This document shows positions 1 through 11,771 of a DNA stretch of 64,000 nucleotides, one piece after another. Every line of letters starts with the position of its first letter. The stretch's first letter is position 1. The notes under the pieces were generated by a model. That model was given only the letters and a program-made list of their open reading frames with translations. It had not been told where the DNA came from and did no database searches. The DNA is from Ophioderma brevispina. Taxonomy: Eukaryota > Echinodermata > Ophiuroidea > Amphilepidida > Ophiodermatidae. The stretch covers positions 288,780-352,779 of the forward strand of contig JAMKCH010088182.1 in assembly GCA_023653785.1 (NCBI GenBank). The letters run 5' to 3'. The translations under genes were made by a program, and so were the position numbers.

Positions 1-1500
1 ACCTTACACCATTACACAGATCAGTTCTATTAAGTGGAGAAAAATACACATTGACCTTATCGTGAGCACCAGCGGCACTCAATTCAAAATGACGTATACA
101 AGTGTCGCTGACAAAATGATGAACGTAGAAACAAGGGGCTATTATATTGGTGTAAAAGCATACCGGGTCCACAAACCTTAAGGAGTTCGTGTTCTTCTCA
201 TAGAAACCATTTTACCCAAGGCTACCATAAGGCTACCGAAAATATTTTCGTCGACGACACCTTTAACCTACTTGATATGCAAAACGGGTTTGTGGGTGAC
301 AGTCAAGATGACAGCGGTGAACACATAAGGTTATGAAAGTGAATGAACGCGAGCGGTTTCAACTTAAGAATAACAATCTTGGTTTTTCGACAGGCTTGGT
401 CCTGTCGACGGACCATTATTGGAGTACCGTTTTCAAATATACAGATTGTATAAAAATGCAATGTTTTAAATTATTGAAAATAAATAATGACGGTGTTCGA
501 AAAAGTATTATTTTATGTTATGTTATTTGGTGTTGTTTTGATATTTGGATATAGCACATTATCTTAAAAAACATGTAATTTCAATTGGACCGCTTTGGAA
601 TTGGAAAATCATATACCCCTTACGTCCCTTGAGGGAAAATGACTACCAACCTGACAATCACCGCAAAAAAGACAGGTGGCGCAATTTGTCTTGTTAGATC
701 TAGCAGCAATTTCACCCTAAACACAAGGCAAAGGGGTCCGCTCCGTGATTTTTGAAAAGTGGCAAAATGGCATTTAGGGATTTAAGAGATATAATACCCA
801 GTTATAACAATTCACCGTTATCCCCGTTATTGTGCAACATGATTCATATAGAGAATACGGTCATACCATCTTGGCTTAAATACGTAAAGAATGTCCTCAA
901 CCAGCGCAGTGTATAGCTGTGATTTCATAGCCACAATTTCACATTGCATGCACTGATTTGCACTTTCTCAATTTTTAAACACTCTCCTTGCAATAATCAC
1001 AAGATAATTGATTATTGCGAGTAGATCTCAAATTTTGTTATCTATGACTATACGTCACAATACAACACCCTTCGTACGGCTTAAATGTTTCAGTGCTCCG
1101 TACAGATGTATCTGCAAACCGAAATCAGTAATATCTTGATCGTGAGGGTATATCTTGATCGTGAGGGTGCTTTAATATTCTTGATCGTGGGAACAAAAAA
1201 AATTTTTGAATAAACGCCACTTAAATGCTCTTATTGTAATAGCATAAAAATGCCATGGCAATTTAAATTTTTTCCAACCAAAATATGAAGCAATGATATT
1301 TGGCATTACATTAAATCTTGGGCAAAACAATCTTGGGCAAAATAATAACATTAAAAAAACCCATTTAAAAATAAAAAATTCAAACGGTCCACGTGGACCC
1401 TGATACACTTAAGTTTTTCAAGTGCCAATCTTTAAAAACTGCCAATCTTGAAGCTGTTGGAAGATCAATCTTGGACTCTACCTTATTAATGTCATCACGT
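1..1500. other. AT-rich DNA, no recognised gene
   Basis: Only short ORFs are present and none resembles a known protein. Around 1139-1185 the phrase 'cttgatcgtg' recurs three times at close spacing, and 'cttgggcaaaa' is repeated at 1318-1343, so short tandem-like repetition is present. I see no exon, RNA gene or transposon terminus. Confidence 0.4.
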
Positions 1501-1519
1501 CATTGCAGCCCAACTCTTC

Positions 1520-2090
1520 AACATCCTAACCCTCGCCTTACACCTTTTTTGTAACCAACGGTTTTACCAGGGGGGTGTGGTTACCACCCCCCTCGATAAT
1601 TTGTTATAAGCACCCGATGCTTATGATTTTGATCAAATGGAATGCTATGTCCTCCTCTTTCCATTGATACCAAATACGTACCAACACACCTAGTATGGCG
1701 TCGCCATGACGTCATCAGCCGCGAAGTCGCAACATTGGCATTTTTCCACCGAAAATAGGCGAAAATCCAATTTTGCGCTAAAATGCGGTTTTCACAGCTC
1801 TAAATTGATGGCATTTGGCTAGTTTTACATAAACATAGTTTTAGAGCCATACTGTTGTGCATAATATTTTCAAAAATGCACGCATAACATATCCGTTGGG
1901 TGGCAACCACCCCCCTACCCTTCTACTTTGCCGCATACCCTACCCCGGTGGAGGTGCTACCACCTTCACCGGGGTTAGGGTATGCGTCAAAGTCGAAGGG
2001 TGAAGGTGCTACCTTCACATTTTTTGTTTGCTAAAATGGACCTGAAAAGGATTAGAGCACGTTAAGAGCTTTGTAAGAAAGTTTTTTTTA
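1520..2090. repeat. dispersed repeat, 'taaccctcg' family, diverged copy
   Basis: The stretch begins with 'taaccctcg', then a run of G/C-rich text with 'accaccccc', then 'cacccgat', 'tttccattg', 'taccaa' and a 'tgacgtca'-like block. The same order of blocks occurs at about 9481-9910, 53901-54260 and 58266-58600, so it is an interspersed repeat with at least four copies in the window. No coding capacity is recognised. This copy is the most divergent and carries the strong hairpin at 1917-2001. Class is unknown; a non-autonomous DNA transposon is possible. Confidence 0.5.
1917..2001. repeat. long near-perfect stem-loop
   Basis: The left arm 1917-1950 and right arm 1967-2001 are reverse complements with only a few mismatches or bulges. 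The inner part pairs 'cataccctaccccggtg' with 'caccggggttagggtatg', which has one bulged base. The 16-base loop is itself partly self-complementary ('aggtgctaccacct'). The stem is about 33 bp. It lies inside the dispersed repeat and may mark a transposon subterminal hairpin. Confidence 0.7.
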
Positions 2091-2174
2091 AGATTTTACG
2101 CACCGGAGCCGAAGTCACTAGGAGGGTTGTTACCACCCCCCCCCCCCCTTGGTAAGACCAGAGTTAACGGTTGT

Positions 2175-2705
2175 AGCTACTCATTACAGAGCGGAAGATA
2201 CAACTGGCGCCATGACCAAACACTGAAAGCAATCATCACACCTGAGAATCTGAACTTCATCTCTACAATAGCCTTCTGCACACCTGATGGTACATCAGCC
2301 AATCAACATTCCGAAGAAGGCCAATGACTGGATATCCCTGATGGATGAGGAACACAAACAAATAGTGTTCCCTCCACAAATCACGGAGACAACTAAGAGA
2401 CCAGATATCACCATCTTTTCCACCAAAACAAAGGCGGTGATCATCATAGAGATGACGGTCCCTGTGGAGGAGAACCTATCCAATGCATACGCTAGAAAGC
2501 AGTGTCAATACCAAAATCTAGTGGCTGACTGTGAAAACAGAGGATGGTCTACATACTACTTTCCAATAGAAGTAGGAAGCAGAGGTTTCCGCAATACACC
2601 AGTCAACAATTGACTGGCATTCTTGGGCATTCCTAAAGGAAAGAGGGGGCTATAACTGAGACAGCAGCCAGAATTTCCCTCAGAGCGAGCTATGTCATCT
2701 AGCTC
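2175..2705 (+). pseudogene. non-LTR retrotransposon C-terminus with restriction-like endonuclease, broken
   Basis: The reading begins in one frame with 'SGRYNWRHDQTLKAI', a segment typical of the region before the C-terminal endonuclease of non-LTR retrotransposons. It shifts frame near 2290 and continues with 'RPDITIFSTKTK', then 'IIEMTVP', then 'GWSTYYFPIEVGSRGF'. The spacing R-PD-X14-E matches the restriction-like endonuclease (RLE) signature known from R2/R4/NeSL-type LINEs, which nicks target DNA to prime reverse transcription. A stop falls near 2611, and an arginine/serine-rich tail remains readable in another frame to about 2700. The reverse transcriptase part is absent, so this is a 5'-truncated, dead copy. 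The assignment to an RLE-type LINE is fairly firm; the exact clade is not determined. Confidence 0.7.
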
Positions 2706-2912
2706 AGAAGCTCAAAGACATTCAGACAGATGGAGCTGCAAGCATGCAATATCAGAAATATGCACTGAAGGAAGTGGAATAGTTGAGCGTTAAAGTCTGG
2801 CCCAGAGACCTCAGAACGCACTAACCTAGACAAAGAGATACTGCATAAGGTGAATCTCTGGGTCTGGATCAATTTAACCTCCAGTAAAGCGGATTCCCGC
2901 AAAAATTTCAAC

Positions 2913-3162
2913 TAGAGGACCCTGGTACCTAGAGCGATGAGTGCAGGTAACATACCTCTTTTCGATGAGGTTTGCAACTTTTTATGTGCTCATGATTTAC
3001 TCCACTAACACACCAACAACTTTACATGACTTTCCGAACCATGAGGCGCCGGGCACTCATTGCACATTCTACGTATGACCAAGAAACCCAATCTTAATCC
3101 CTGCCGACGGTTCAGCGCCTTAGACCGCTCGGCCACCTCGCCCTCTACTAAGTCACCTCCAG
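2913..3162 (-). repeat. tRNA-derived SINE, minus strand
   Basis: On the minus strand the element starts near 3160 with a tRNA-Leu/Ser-like head containing 'ggtggccgagcggtctaagg', a good Pol III A box. A clear B box is not visible. The body then reads 'gtgcccggcgcctcatggtt' and runs to 'ttacctgcactcatc' and 'accagggtc'. The same body occurs on the plus strand at 50520-50720, which proves a dispersed family. The copy ends near 2913, short of the RTE-like tail seen in the other copy. Confidence 0.75.
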
Positions 3163-5891
3163 AGAGAGGTATATCAGGAGGTTTATCCGAAGGTTTTGTT
3201 CTACCAATTAACCATTCCTCATAATAATATACTACTACTACCAATAATAATAATGATAGTAATAAAATAATGATAATGATAATAAAAATAACTACGTCTT
3301 TTCGGAATTCAAATGTTTAAAATGCACCAGAGGAAAGTCATACGTGTAGTTCGGCAAAGTGTTAACCGAAGTTACTGAATTTATCGATAATTACCTCATT
3401 TTAAAGAATATACACAAATTCCTGCCCACCCTGTTATCATTGTATCATGACCACCCTATACACAGCAATTTCTGTAATCGTATCACGATGTTTCATCCTA
3501 TTACGGCATTAAAAGCGCTCCAAAAGTGACCAAAAGGCTCCTACTCACTATATTGAAAATTAAATACACAACTCGGATAAATGCTAATTAAATTCCGCCA
3601 ATTTCTAGCGGAATCTCGTGGCGTATAATTAAACCCTGCAAAATATCTGAGGTGGCCAGTGGCCTGCCAGCGAAGGATCAATTTCCTTAATCGCGGCTGA
3701 TGATGATAAGCCGCCCTAATGATAACACCACCACTCGGTCAACATGGTCAAACAAAATTGAAGATGGTGGAAGATATTGAAAAACCCATGGGCGGTGTGG
3801 TCAATTCAAATATTCTTCATGTCCAGGGGACACTCACATAGAAATGATATACGGGGAGGCGTCGCTCCAATGGGTGTTTTTCTTTCATGAGAAATTCTTA
3901 GACTTGGGTTCAATATTCTCAAAAAAATTCCTTAGCCCTGCCTCAAAACATGATTAAGAAGCCTCAATTTGCGCAGAAAATAAGCACAGAAAACTAATAT
4001 ATATTTTCAAAAATATGTTGATGGATTTATTGAAACCAATAGTCGAGTGTAGCCAGATGCATCCTGGCTTGATCTACATCGACTTTTTAATGGATCAAAT
4101 GTGTTGAACTAATGACTCCTGACTGAGAAATTTTGAAAAAAAATTATGCTGTTTCAAATAAAGTATTATTTTTAAGCTTTGAATGCATATTGCAAAGAAT
4201 TTAGGAATGTTGTTTTCACAAAATAAGTCACTGGCGTGTGCAGAGAATACACAAAATATTGTACACTGAACATACCGCGATGAAATATTTGAAGTGTTTT
4301 AATGATTCCACATTTAAACATAGCGTGAGAAGTTTATATGTTCGCATAAAACAGACTATGGTCGGAATATTTACAGAAAATAATAGCCAAAAGCATAACA
4401 CTCTGTCAATGTATTCGGTAAATAATTACTTAGCATGGTGATAATTAGCCGCATAATTTCAGGTAGTGAGTTGAGAAAATACCAGCAGTAGCTGATGTAC
4501 GTTAAGAAAGTCGGAGTTAATGAGCTATTATAACCGCTTGTCAAAACAAGAGGGCCGCTGGATATGTTTTTGTGTGGAAGCAAATATGCCTTGTTAAAAC
4601 TCAGCTCCGAGGGCATCCTTTTATCATGCGTGCATGTAGAGATGTTGTCAAAGGGCTCCAGATCGCGAATGCATATAAGGAATAATAAAGGTCCAGATGT
4701 ACATCTATGTACTTTGTGCTTAACCATCCTTGAAAACAAAAATAGCAACTGAACCCAGTGACCGATGGTATGCAAGACTTGAAATGCCAAAGCACAGACT
4801 AACGGCACATTGGCTTGGTGGTATTGCTTAATGTTATCAAACAGTAATTTTGCCGACCAGGTTCATCACCTTAAACTTACACTCAATACACAGATACTGA
4901 ATAACCAATATAGATCACCAACTAATTTTTAAAATTTAAGCTAGAGCTCAAACCCATTAATGCAATCAGAAAGAAAGACAAAACAAAACACAACGCAAGT
5001 CAGTTGGGTCCTAGTGATCATTCTGTTCAACATCCTCAGACATAAGACAACAGACATGTCAGAAACACCATCAGCAAGCGAGAGAAGTGTCAGAAGGATA
5101 GGTAGACAATTAAGGTGGGGTCTCACAAAAAGTATATTGAGGCAAAATACAAGCATATACTTTATGCAATCATATCCACGTCCCTAAAAGTCATTAAAAG
5201 TTTAGATTTTCAACCAAATCAGAAATTTCATAAAGAATTTAACTAACCTGGGCTAAATATTTGGGTGCTAGTAAATGTTCCCCAATAAATAGAGCTTGGT
5301 TAGGATTATCTAACTTTGTGCAATTGATCTAACTGGTTCAGTGATTTGCATTTATCCTCTAGTCCCACTCTGCTCAAATCAATAATGTATTGTGATGTCA
5401 TTGCCCTAGTGAATGGTAGCATTGACATCATATTCCTTTGTAAAATCGTAAGTAAACTGCAACAAAAATACAGAATATTCAAACTTCTAATGATTTTGTA
5501 GGTATGTGGATTTGATTGCATTAAGTATGTGGCTTGTTGGCCTAAATATATTTTCTTGCAAGACCCCCGCTTTAAGGTTCAGTTAATGGAAAAGGCATAA
5601 CAACAAAATCAGCGAGTTGTCTTAAAGAACGGAATTTGCGAAAATACTTTTTTCATCAATCCAATTAACAGCCTTGTGAAAATACAACATCGCATTGAGA
5701 TCAATCCATCTAGACTCGTCACTCGTTTCTCCGAGTATGACATTTTAAAAAATTTATTAGGGTATACTCTCAGAATATGCTTTCATTTTATGTTTAAAAT
5801 ATTTCCGCTGTTGATATGATTTTAAAACAAGCGTCTGCTGCACGCTGTAGAAACATTTCAGAAACTAAAGGGTATAAAGTAATCATATTAG
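3163..5891. other. no recognised gene; AT-rich microsatellite near 3230-3300
   Basis: A stretch of TAA/TGA-type trinucleotides lies at about 3225-3295. A minus-strand segment at about 4640-4705 encodes 'GPLLFLICIRDLEPF', which resembles the reverse transcriptase motif of LINEs but stands alone. The rest holds only short ORFs without resemblance to known proteins. Confidence 0.35.
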
Positions 5892-6131
5892 AGAACCAGA
5901 ACTGGCCGATCTAAGGTTTCCTTGCAGAAGTGGGGCTATCTGGAAGCAGACCAGGATACTACCTGTGGTTGTGGAACAGCACCACAGACAATGGAACACC
6001 TCTTGGTCTGCCCACTGCTGGAGCAACAATGCACAAACAAGGACCTTGCGGAATTCAGTGAAGCAGCCCGGACGTTGTATACCATCTCTGGCTGGATCAT
6101 ATTTGAGAACCACAGTGTTTGGACACGATAA
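5892..6131 (+). pseudogene. 5'-truncated LINE tail with CxCG zinc-finger-like C-terminus
   Basis: The frame running from 5892 to the stop at 6131 reads through 'CGCGTAPQTMEHLLVCPLL', followed by a tail of about 40 residues. The C-x-C-G ... 'TMEHLL' ... 'CPL' arrangement is the C-terminal cysteine/histidine segment found at the end of ORF2 in Jockey, CR1 and related LINEs. The polymerase and endonuclease are missing upstream, as expected for 5' truncation during target-primed reverse transcription. Right after the stop comes 'gaagaagaaaag', a short A-rich tail that fits a LINE 3' end. The family is inferred only from the tail and was not tested against a database. Confidence 0.7.
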
Positions 6132-6358
6132 GAAGAAGAAAAGTAGGTAAATGATTACATAATGAGTCCCCATTACCCAGGTGAAGTGAATCCATGCATA
6201 ATTTTGAATTACGTAATAATGCCTTTTTTGGGGAGCTATAAAATGTCAGACGTCTGTTGTTTGTTCCTGTTTCCTGCTCCAAGCCGGTGTAAGGAGCCCA
6301 TTTTTTCAGAGTTGGTTGTTACCTTTACAACAAAAATGACCCAGGGGTTCCCTAGGCT

Positions 6359-7017
6359 ATGCCTCGTCCAACGGCATTGTCAATACGCCGAAGAGTACTT
6401 GCACTCCGACGGGAAGGGTACAAACAAGCCATAGTTGCTGATTTCCTCGGAATATCGCAGAGTACGGCTTGTAAAATCCTCAGACATCATCGAGAGGTGT
6501 ATCATTTGATGGCCACGAAAATCTTCAGTACGACCACGATTGACTACCAAAAGAGATGATCGCCGACTGTGCCGTAGAGCCCGGAAAATGCCAACGATCC
6601 GCCTTCGTCGTTTGTGGAGAAGACACTATGGAATCAACGTTTCCCACCAAAATGTAAATCAGAAATTGCTTCAACATGGTTAACGAGCAAGACGAATGAC
6701 CAAATGTTCACACCCAACATGAACACCGTGGTGTACCTGGACATTCTGGAAAACCACTGTCTGCCACATGCAAGAAGCAGAGGGGTGGAGCAGATACCAT
6801 GGCCTGCTTGATCCCCTGATTTGACCCTTATAGAGAATGCCTGGGATGCCTTAAGCCGAGCCATCAATGACATGGACAATCTCTACAGGAGTTAGCTCAG
6901 GCTCTGACCAATGAGTGGGACGCCCTACACATTGACATCATATACAACCTTGTAGACAGTATGCCGCGGCGTCTTGACGCACTGATTCATGCCAGGGGTG
7001 GCCATACTCGATATTAG
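6359..7017 (+). pseudogene. Tc1/mariner transposase pseudogene with internal deletion
   Basis: The ATG at 6359 opens a helix-turn-helix region: residues 1-45 include 'IVADFLGISQSTACKILRHH', the paired-type DNA-binding domain of Tc1-like transposases. Frames then break. 'RRLWRRHYGINVS' is readable near 6604-6645 and 'HGINDMD'-type text does not follow in frame. The C-terminus keeps 'WPA', 'SPDLTLIENAWDALSR' (the block with the third catalytic acidic residue) and ends 'SMPRRLDALIHARGGHTRY' before the stop at 7015-7017. Total length is about 660 bp against roughly 1 kb for the family. The middle of the catalytic domain, with the first two acidic residues, is deleted around 6690-6760. It cannot transpose by itself. 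Inverted repeats were not identified confidently on either side. Confidence 0.85.
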
Positions 7018-9480
7018 TGACTGATTGACATTTGAAACAGTACTATTGAGCATTTCGATACATGAAATCATCCAAAATGTGTTATCTTTAAAACTGACTG
7101 ATGTGAAAAAATTGTAACAAAATCCTTAAATCTGCTGCTCAAATACCCATTTTCCTTTCAGACTAAGGACACAGTTCGTAAATGGTTAACTTTGGACTAA
7201 GTTCATTGTGATTTGTTCGAAAGAGACTAATCAATCAAGTAGCGTGGCGATATTCATCCTACTAGATATGATGAATAACTCGCACTGTAAGAATAATTCC
7301 TTAAAAAGTGGTAAAAATATTTTTATTCCAACTTATGAGCAACAGTGTATCTTCATTTGTTCATGTGCTATTCGTTACCCAATCAACCAAAAAAATTACA
7401 AATGTTAGAACATGTGCATACTGCCAGTGTCCGAGCCGGACTTATTTTATTGTTGTTGTTGCCGTTATATCTGGCCACCCAATGTCCTATAAAATTGACC
7501 CAGAAAGCTTAAAATGGTGCCAGGAATCATCACCATGTACATCTACAATCTGACGTTATGTTTCTTCTGTCATGCGGTATTATTTCCAAGATTGGCTGCA
7601 GGTGATTCTAACACAGAGGATGAGTTAAAGCAATCCCAGGATGCAAAGCAAATGGAAAATTACACTACTGGAATCATGTGACCCCACAGTGCCTATTTGA
7701 CTGTGCTTCGACGTGCGCGTCACAGCGCATCATCATGCGAAGACTTGAATTTAATGTAATTTTATGAAAGTAAATTGCTGACGGAAAATTGTCCACCACT
7801 CTTTTCAAAAACAACTTTTCATTCAATATAATCGTTTTATTAGAACTGCCATGTATAACATCTAAGGTTGGAAGGTTTGTAAAACATGGCATACGTAATG
7901 ATCACACTGGTTATTATTCAAATTGAACCAAATCCAATGAAGGCGATGGTTTAATGGAGACCATGCTGAGTGATGTTACACCATGCCATTACCCTACGCT
8001 TTTCACGAATACGCCTTCCCCATATTTGCCTACACATCAAACTAACCCTGTTGTTTTCCCTAAGGAAAAAAATAACGAGCACGAGTGAAGATCTCGTCTT
8101 TAGGTAGGCAATCTTTGGCAAATTACCCGGTCCCTACTGAATATAGCAGCAGGCATATTATTAATATACAATGTATGTTACACTATTATATGGATCATTC
8201 AACGCTTCATTTCTTTATCTTAAGTAAAAAGCCTCCGGGATTGAAACCGATAGATCGATGTAGACCTTGAAATACAATCACTTCCACAGGGAAGGATCAG
8301 TGATACCCATGACATTAGTACCTTGTATTGTATTTCATCTTCTTAGAATGAATATAAGACGTGCGACGATTGCAGACAGACATGGTCGAAATAAAAACGT
8401 ATTTGTGCTATAAGGGTGTGAAAAATAAGGCTTTTAATACTATTTAAATGATCTAGAGCACAGCGCCGCTTGTTGCTATTGTTAACTATAATTGAGGGGG
8501 ATTAAACAATCCACAATGGTTCTTAACAATTCACAATGGTTCTTAAAAATAACAACACCCACTAAAACCCACAAAGTAAAATGTCAAGTCTTCTATATCT
8601 AATGAAACAAAGTAGGTACAGCTAAATGAAGATGTGGTAAGTAGGTAAAAACCAGATGATATCGAAACATGATTTAAAAGTAACCCATAGAGTAAACGCA
8701 GAAGCCGTTATTAAAAATAGAACGACGATATGCAACGCATGAAAATAATGCAGAAAGAATAAGCTCGCAGATTGAACGTATTCAGTTTCTACCCGAGCAT
8801 GATCAATGCGAAAAAAATATCGTTGTTTCTCGCTTGTGTAGAAACCTGTCGCGCCGAAGCCCGTGCATGAATTAGATCTTATCTGCAATTGCTATGTTTA
8901 GACATTGAGTATGGCATTTGGTTTCTGTTTTGATTTAATTTTGCTTAAATTATTTTATAAAAGTTCTTACCAAGGTTGTTTTCCTTCCCTTCCTTTTACG
9001 TGCGTGGGTGTGTGTGTTTTACAACCTCTCTCTCTCTCTCTCTCTCAAAAAGGTACATGGAAAAGTTATAATTATTATTACAATATGTCAAAATGCATTC
9101 GTTAATTTTTATCACATTTAGGTTTACAAATGCTTTCCTTTTATTTAATCTCACTTTTTGTAATAACATCGATATAGCTTTAACAGTTCAATTTGGTCAA
9201 TGTGCAGTTTGATCTTTAAGTTCTCTCTCTCTCTCTCTTTCTCATCATACTGTTCTGAGTTCATATTTCTGCTTATATCAAAGTGCTTTGCATTTCTTCT
9301 GAAAGTATGGTGTTATGGAGTACTGCAGCTTAGAAATTGCAACTAGGCTCGCCTGATATCTTACCCCTTGTCGTGTTTCACGATACTTCAATGCTATAAA
9401 GATTTGTCTCTCCATGTAACCTGTGGTTGGTGAACAGCCATTTAATTTTCATGCAGAATTTCACGTACTCATTTGCGCTT
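7018..9480. other. no recognised gene; two CT microsatellites
   Basis: The stretch has only short ORFs that match nothing I know. Pure CT runs lie at about 9026-9046 and 9221-9240. Short direct repetition ('cacaatggttctta') occurs at 8512-8545. I see no transposon termini. Confidence 0.4.
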
Positions 9481-9910
9481 TAACCCTCGTCGACCTGAGC
9501 CATTTTTTGTAACAACAAACTCGATCCTTATAATTTGAATATCTATTCCCATAAATTTGGTACCACAGGATAGCTTATACACTCCAAAAAATGTTGAGTA
9601 AAAAAGGTCACAACACTTTATGTTGAGTAAAATCTAAGCCAACGTTGAGTAAACCTTACACAAAGCTGAGTATAATTTACCCAAAAATTAGTAAGGTTTA
9701 CCCAACAATGAGTAAGGTTTACCCAACTTTGACTAAGATTATACTCAACATAAGAGCTGTGTCTTTTTTACTCAACATTTAGTAAAATAATTTTTACAGT
9801 GTAGTTTCTTCTTTCTATTATCAAAATAAATAAACATTCCCATTATGTCGTCACTATGATGTTATGAGTTAAGGCGGTATGAAATTAATGGCTATAAGGT
9901 GGAAAATTTA
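9481..9910. repeat. dispersed repeat, 'taaccctcg' family, split by a MITE
   Basis: It starts 'taaccctcgtcgacctgagc' and reaches 'ggtaccacaggatagctta', where the MITE 9589-9802 interrupts it. It resumes with 'agtttcttctttc' and 'cattatgtcgtcac'. The uninterrupted copies at 53901 and 58266 read straight through the same point ('gatagcttagactttctcc'). Confidence 0.65.
9589..9802. mobile_element. MITE with internal TTGAGTAAA-type repeats, copy 1
   Basis: The ends are inverted: 'acactccaaaaaatgttgag' on the left, and on the right 'ctcaacatttagtaaaataa' leading to 'acagtgt'. The interior is a series of about 25-bp units built on 'gttgagtaaa' and its complement 'tttactcaac', first in one orientation and then in the other. 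Comparison with empty copies of the host repeat shows a precise insertion, with TA on both sides, as in Tc1/mariner-type MITEs. Related copies lie at 35841-36014 and 39885-40062. There is no coding capacity. Confidence 0.75.
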
Positions 9911-10875
9911 TATTTTACTATTTTACTAGCTCAAAAACATTATTATAACACTTAAACGCTCTGTGTATATAGAAATAGTCATTTCACATCATGAAGAGCC
10001 AAAACCGGCAGGCAAACTGGATATACCTAACATGCGAACTTTCTGACGTGTTGAGAACCATTGCTATCTATTAGTACCAAAATCAAGTGTCTATCAATAT
10101 CCCTACATTGTACTAGGCCTGTTGGTACTTCTCCGTCGAAAAAAGGGTCGTTGCTACCTATCCGCACCATGTACCTTACCTATACTCGGTGGTGTTTGTT
10201 TTTTTTGCATGAAATGGAGCATAAAATGTCAATTGACATTGCGTTATTTGTTATATTATTTGGCAGCGGAGAAAGGGTTTTCAGTAAGGGTAAAAAAAAA
10301 CCCTAGAAGCCGGGCCTAGACGTAACCACCCCTTCGGTAGACGAGGATTAAAAACATACTTGCTCTAGCTTACTTCTGCTATTATGTAATATATTGTCAT
10401 ACTTTTGGATTCCTATAGTCAATCCAATATCATATGAGAAGGTATTGAAATTGCGTTCAACGATATCATCGCTCAAATGAAGTGGCCCTACAGACCAGGG
10501 CAGGGCAGACTGCAGGGCAGTGGTATCCCCCCTCCAAAAAAAAGGGCATTCCGCCGATTCATTCAACAAAACTAAAAACACATTCTTTGGTAATGAAGTG
10601 TTCAAAAAGTAAAAAAAAGTCCATTTAAAAGAGCTAGGTCCACTTTTAAGAGAGGAATTCCCCAAAGCGTTCACTTTTTGGAAACCCCACCCCACTCTAC
10701 ATGGATTGAAAGTTGTGTTACATAATTGTTAAATTGAGTATTTCTAACAAGAAAGTTCATTAGACATACCTTTGAAACCCATAGTGCACCACCTCCGTGG
10801 AAGAGCCTGATTAAGTCTCTCCAATCGGAATTAGATTCCCAATGAAATAGATTCCCAATGGAATAGCTTCAAATG
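9911..10875. other. no recognised gene
   Basis: A minus-strand ORF of 115 codons (10348-10695) has no family resemblance, and its composition looks non-coding. No transposon ends are seen. Confidence 0.35.
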
Positions 10876-11001
10876 GAAAGAAGGAAAGAAAGAAAGAAGG
10901 AAGAAAGGAAAGAAAGAAGAAAAGAAGGAAAGGAAAGAAGGAAAGAAGTAAAGAAAAGAAGGGAAGTAAAGAAGTAAAGAAGTAAAGAAAGAAAGAAAGA
11001 G
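10876..11001. repeat. GAAA/GGAA purine microsatellite
   Basis: About 125 bp is almost purely A and G, made of imperfect gaaa, ggaa and gtaaa units. The opposite strand is pyrimidine-only apart from the GTAAA interruptions, so triplex-type structure is conceivable. Confidence 0.9.
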
Positions 11002-11771
11002 TTTAGTTGAAAATTATTATTTTCATCCTCTCAAAATGCAACTTCCTACGAGCGGTCTTGTGCAACTCTTGTTTTACAACTTGTTAATAACGTATCCCTG
11101 TTTATTAAGCATTCGCACTCAACACTTAAGTTCAAACTCACCAGTGGAAATATACACGACATATAGGATGTCTCTTGATGAAACAGCCAGCAATATGAAT
11201 ATTTGTCACCTTAAATTGCAAATCTTTCATCAAATTTCTGGATGAAGAGATAAACTAGTTATAAAGCTAAGGTACACTAGCGGTCAACTCCAGAGGTAAG
11301 GTTTCATCACCTAAAACTGTTCTTTCGGATCAGGTTGCTGGCAACCGATACGACAAGTGCAATCCATGTATCTCCCTGTTGAACTGCCTGCATACGACAT
11401 TTTTACCGAATTTCATATCAAGATAACCATAATAGCAACTATTACGTTTTTTCCAATATATTTGTTGTAACTTCAAGAGGAATAACGGAGTAAACAAATC
11501 AAATTTGACGGATTGTGAGAAGGCTCGGAATGATACGGTGGCATATCGGTTTTTTTTTAATATAAACAATGACATCCCTACAGAATCTTTTTGAAAACTT
11601 CAATTCGATTGGGATGATAATTCAGTGCTGATACAGATGATCTGTCGGGGTTGTATTAATACTTGCTTCAATCAATGTAATTACATTTATCATAAATACT
11701 CGTATCCGATTGAAAAGTTCTGGTAGGCATTCAGATTATAGTTTATCGTTTTCTTTTATTGATGGGTTATA
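11002..11771. other. no recognised gene
   Basis: The stretch holds short ORFs only (largest 81 codons, minus strand, 11330-11575), with no similarity that I recognise. Confidence 0.35.

Noticed and set aside
4371..4808. 145-codon minus-strand ORF
   Set aside because: Apart from one RT-like peptide it has no motif and low-complexity stretches; it is not supported as a gene.
9589..9802. Possible CRISPR-like repeat array
   Set aside because: The motif occurs in both orientations with no unique spacers, has inverted ends and a TA target, and the DNA is eukaryotic; it is a MITE.
10348..10695. 115-codon minus-strand ORF
   Set aside because: No domain or conserved motif; probably chance.
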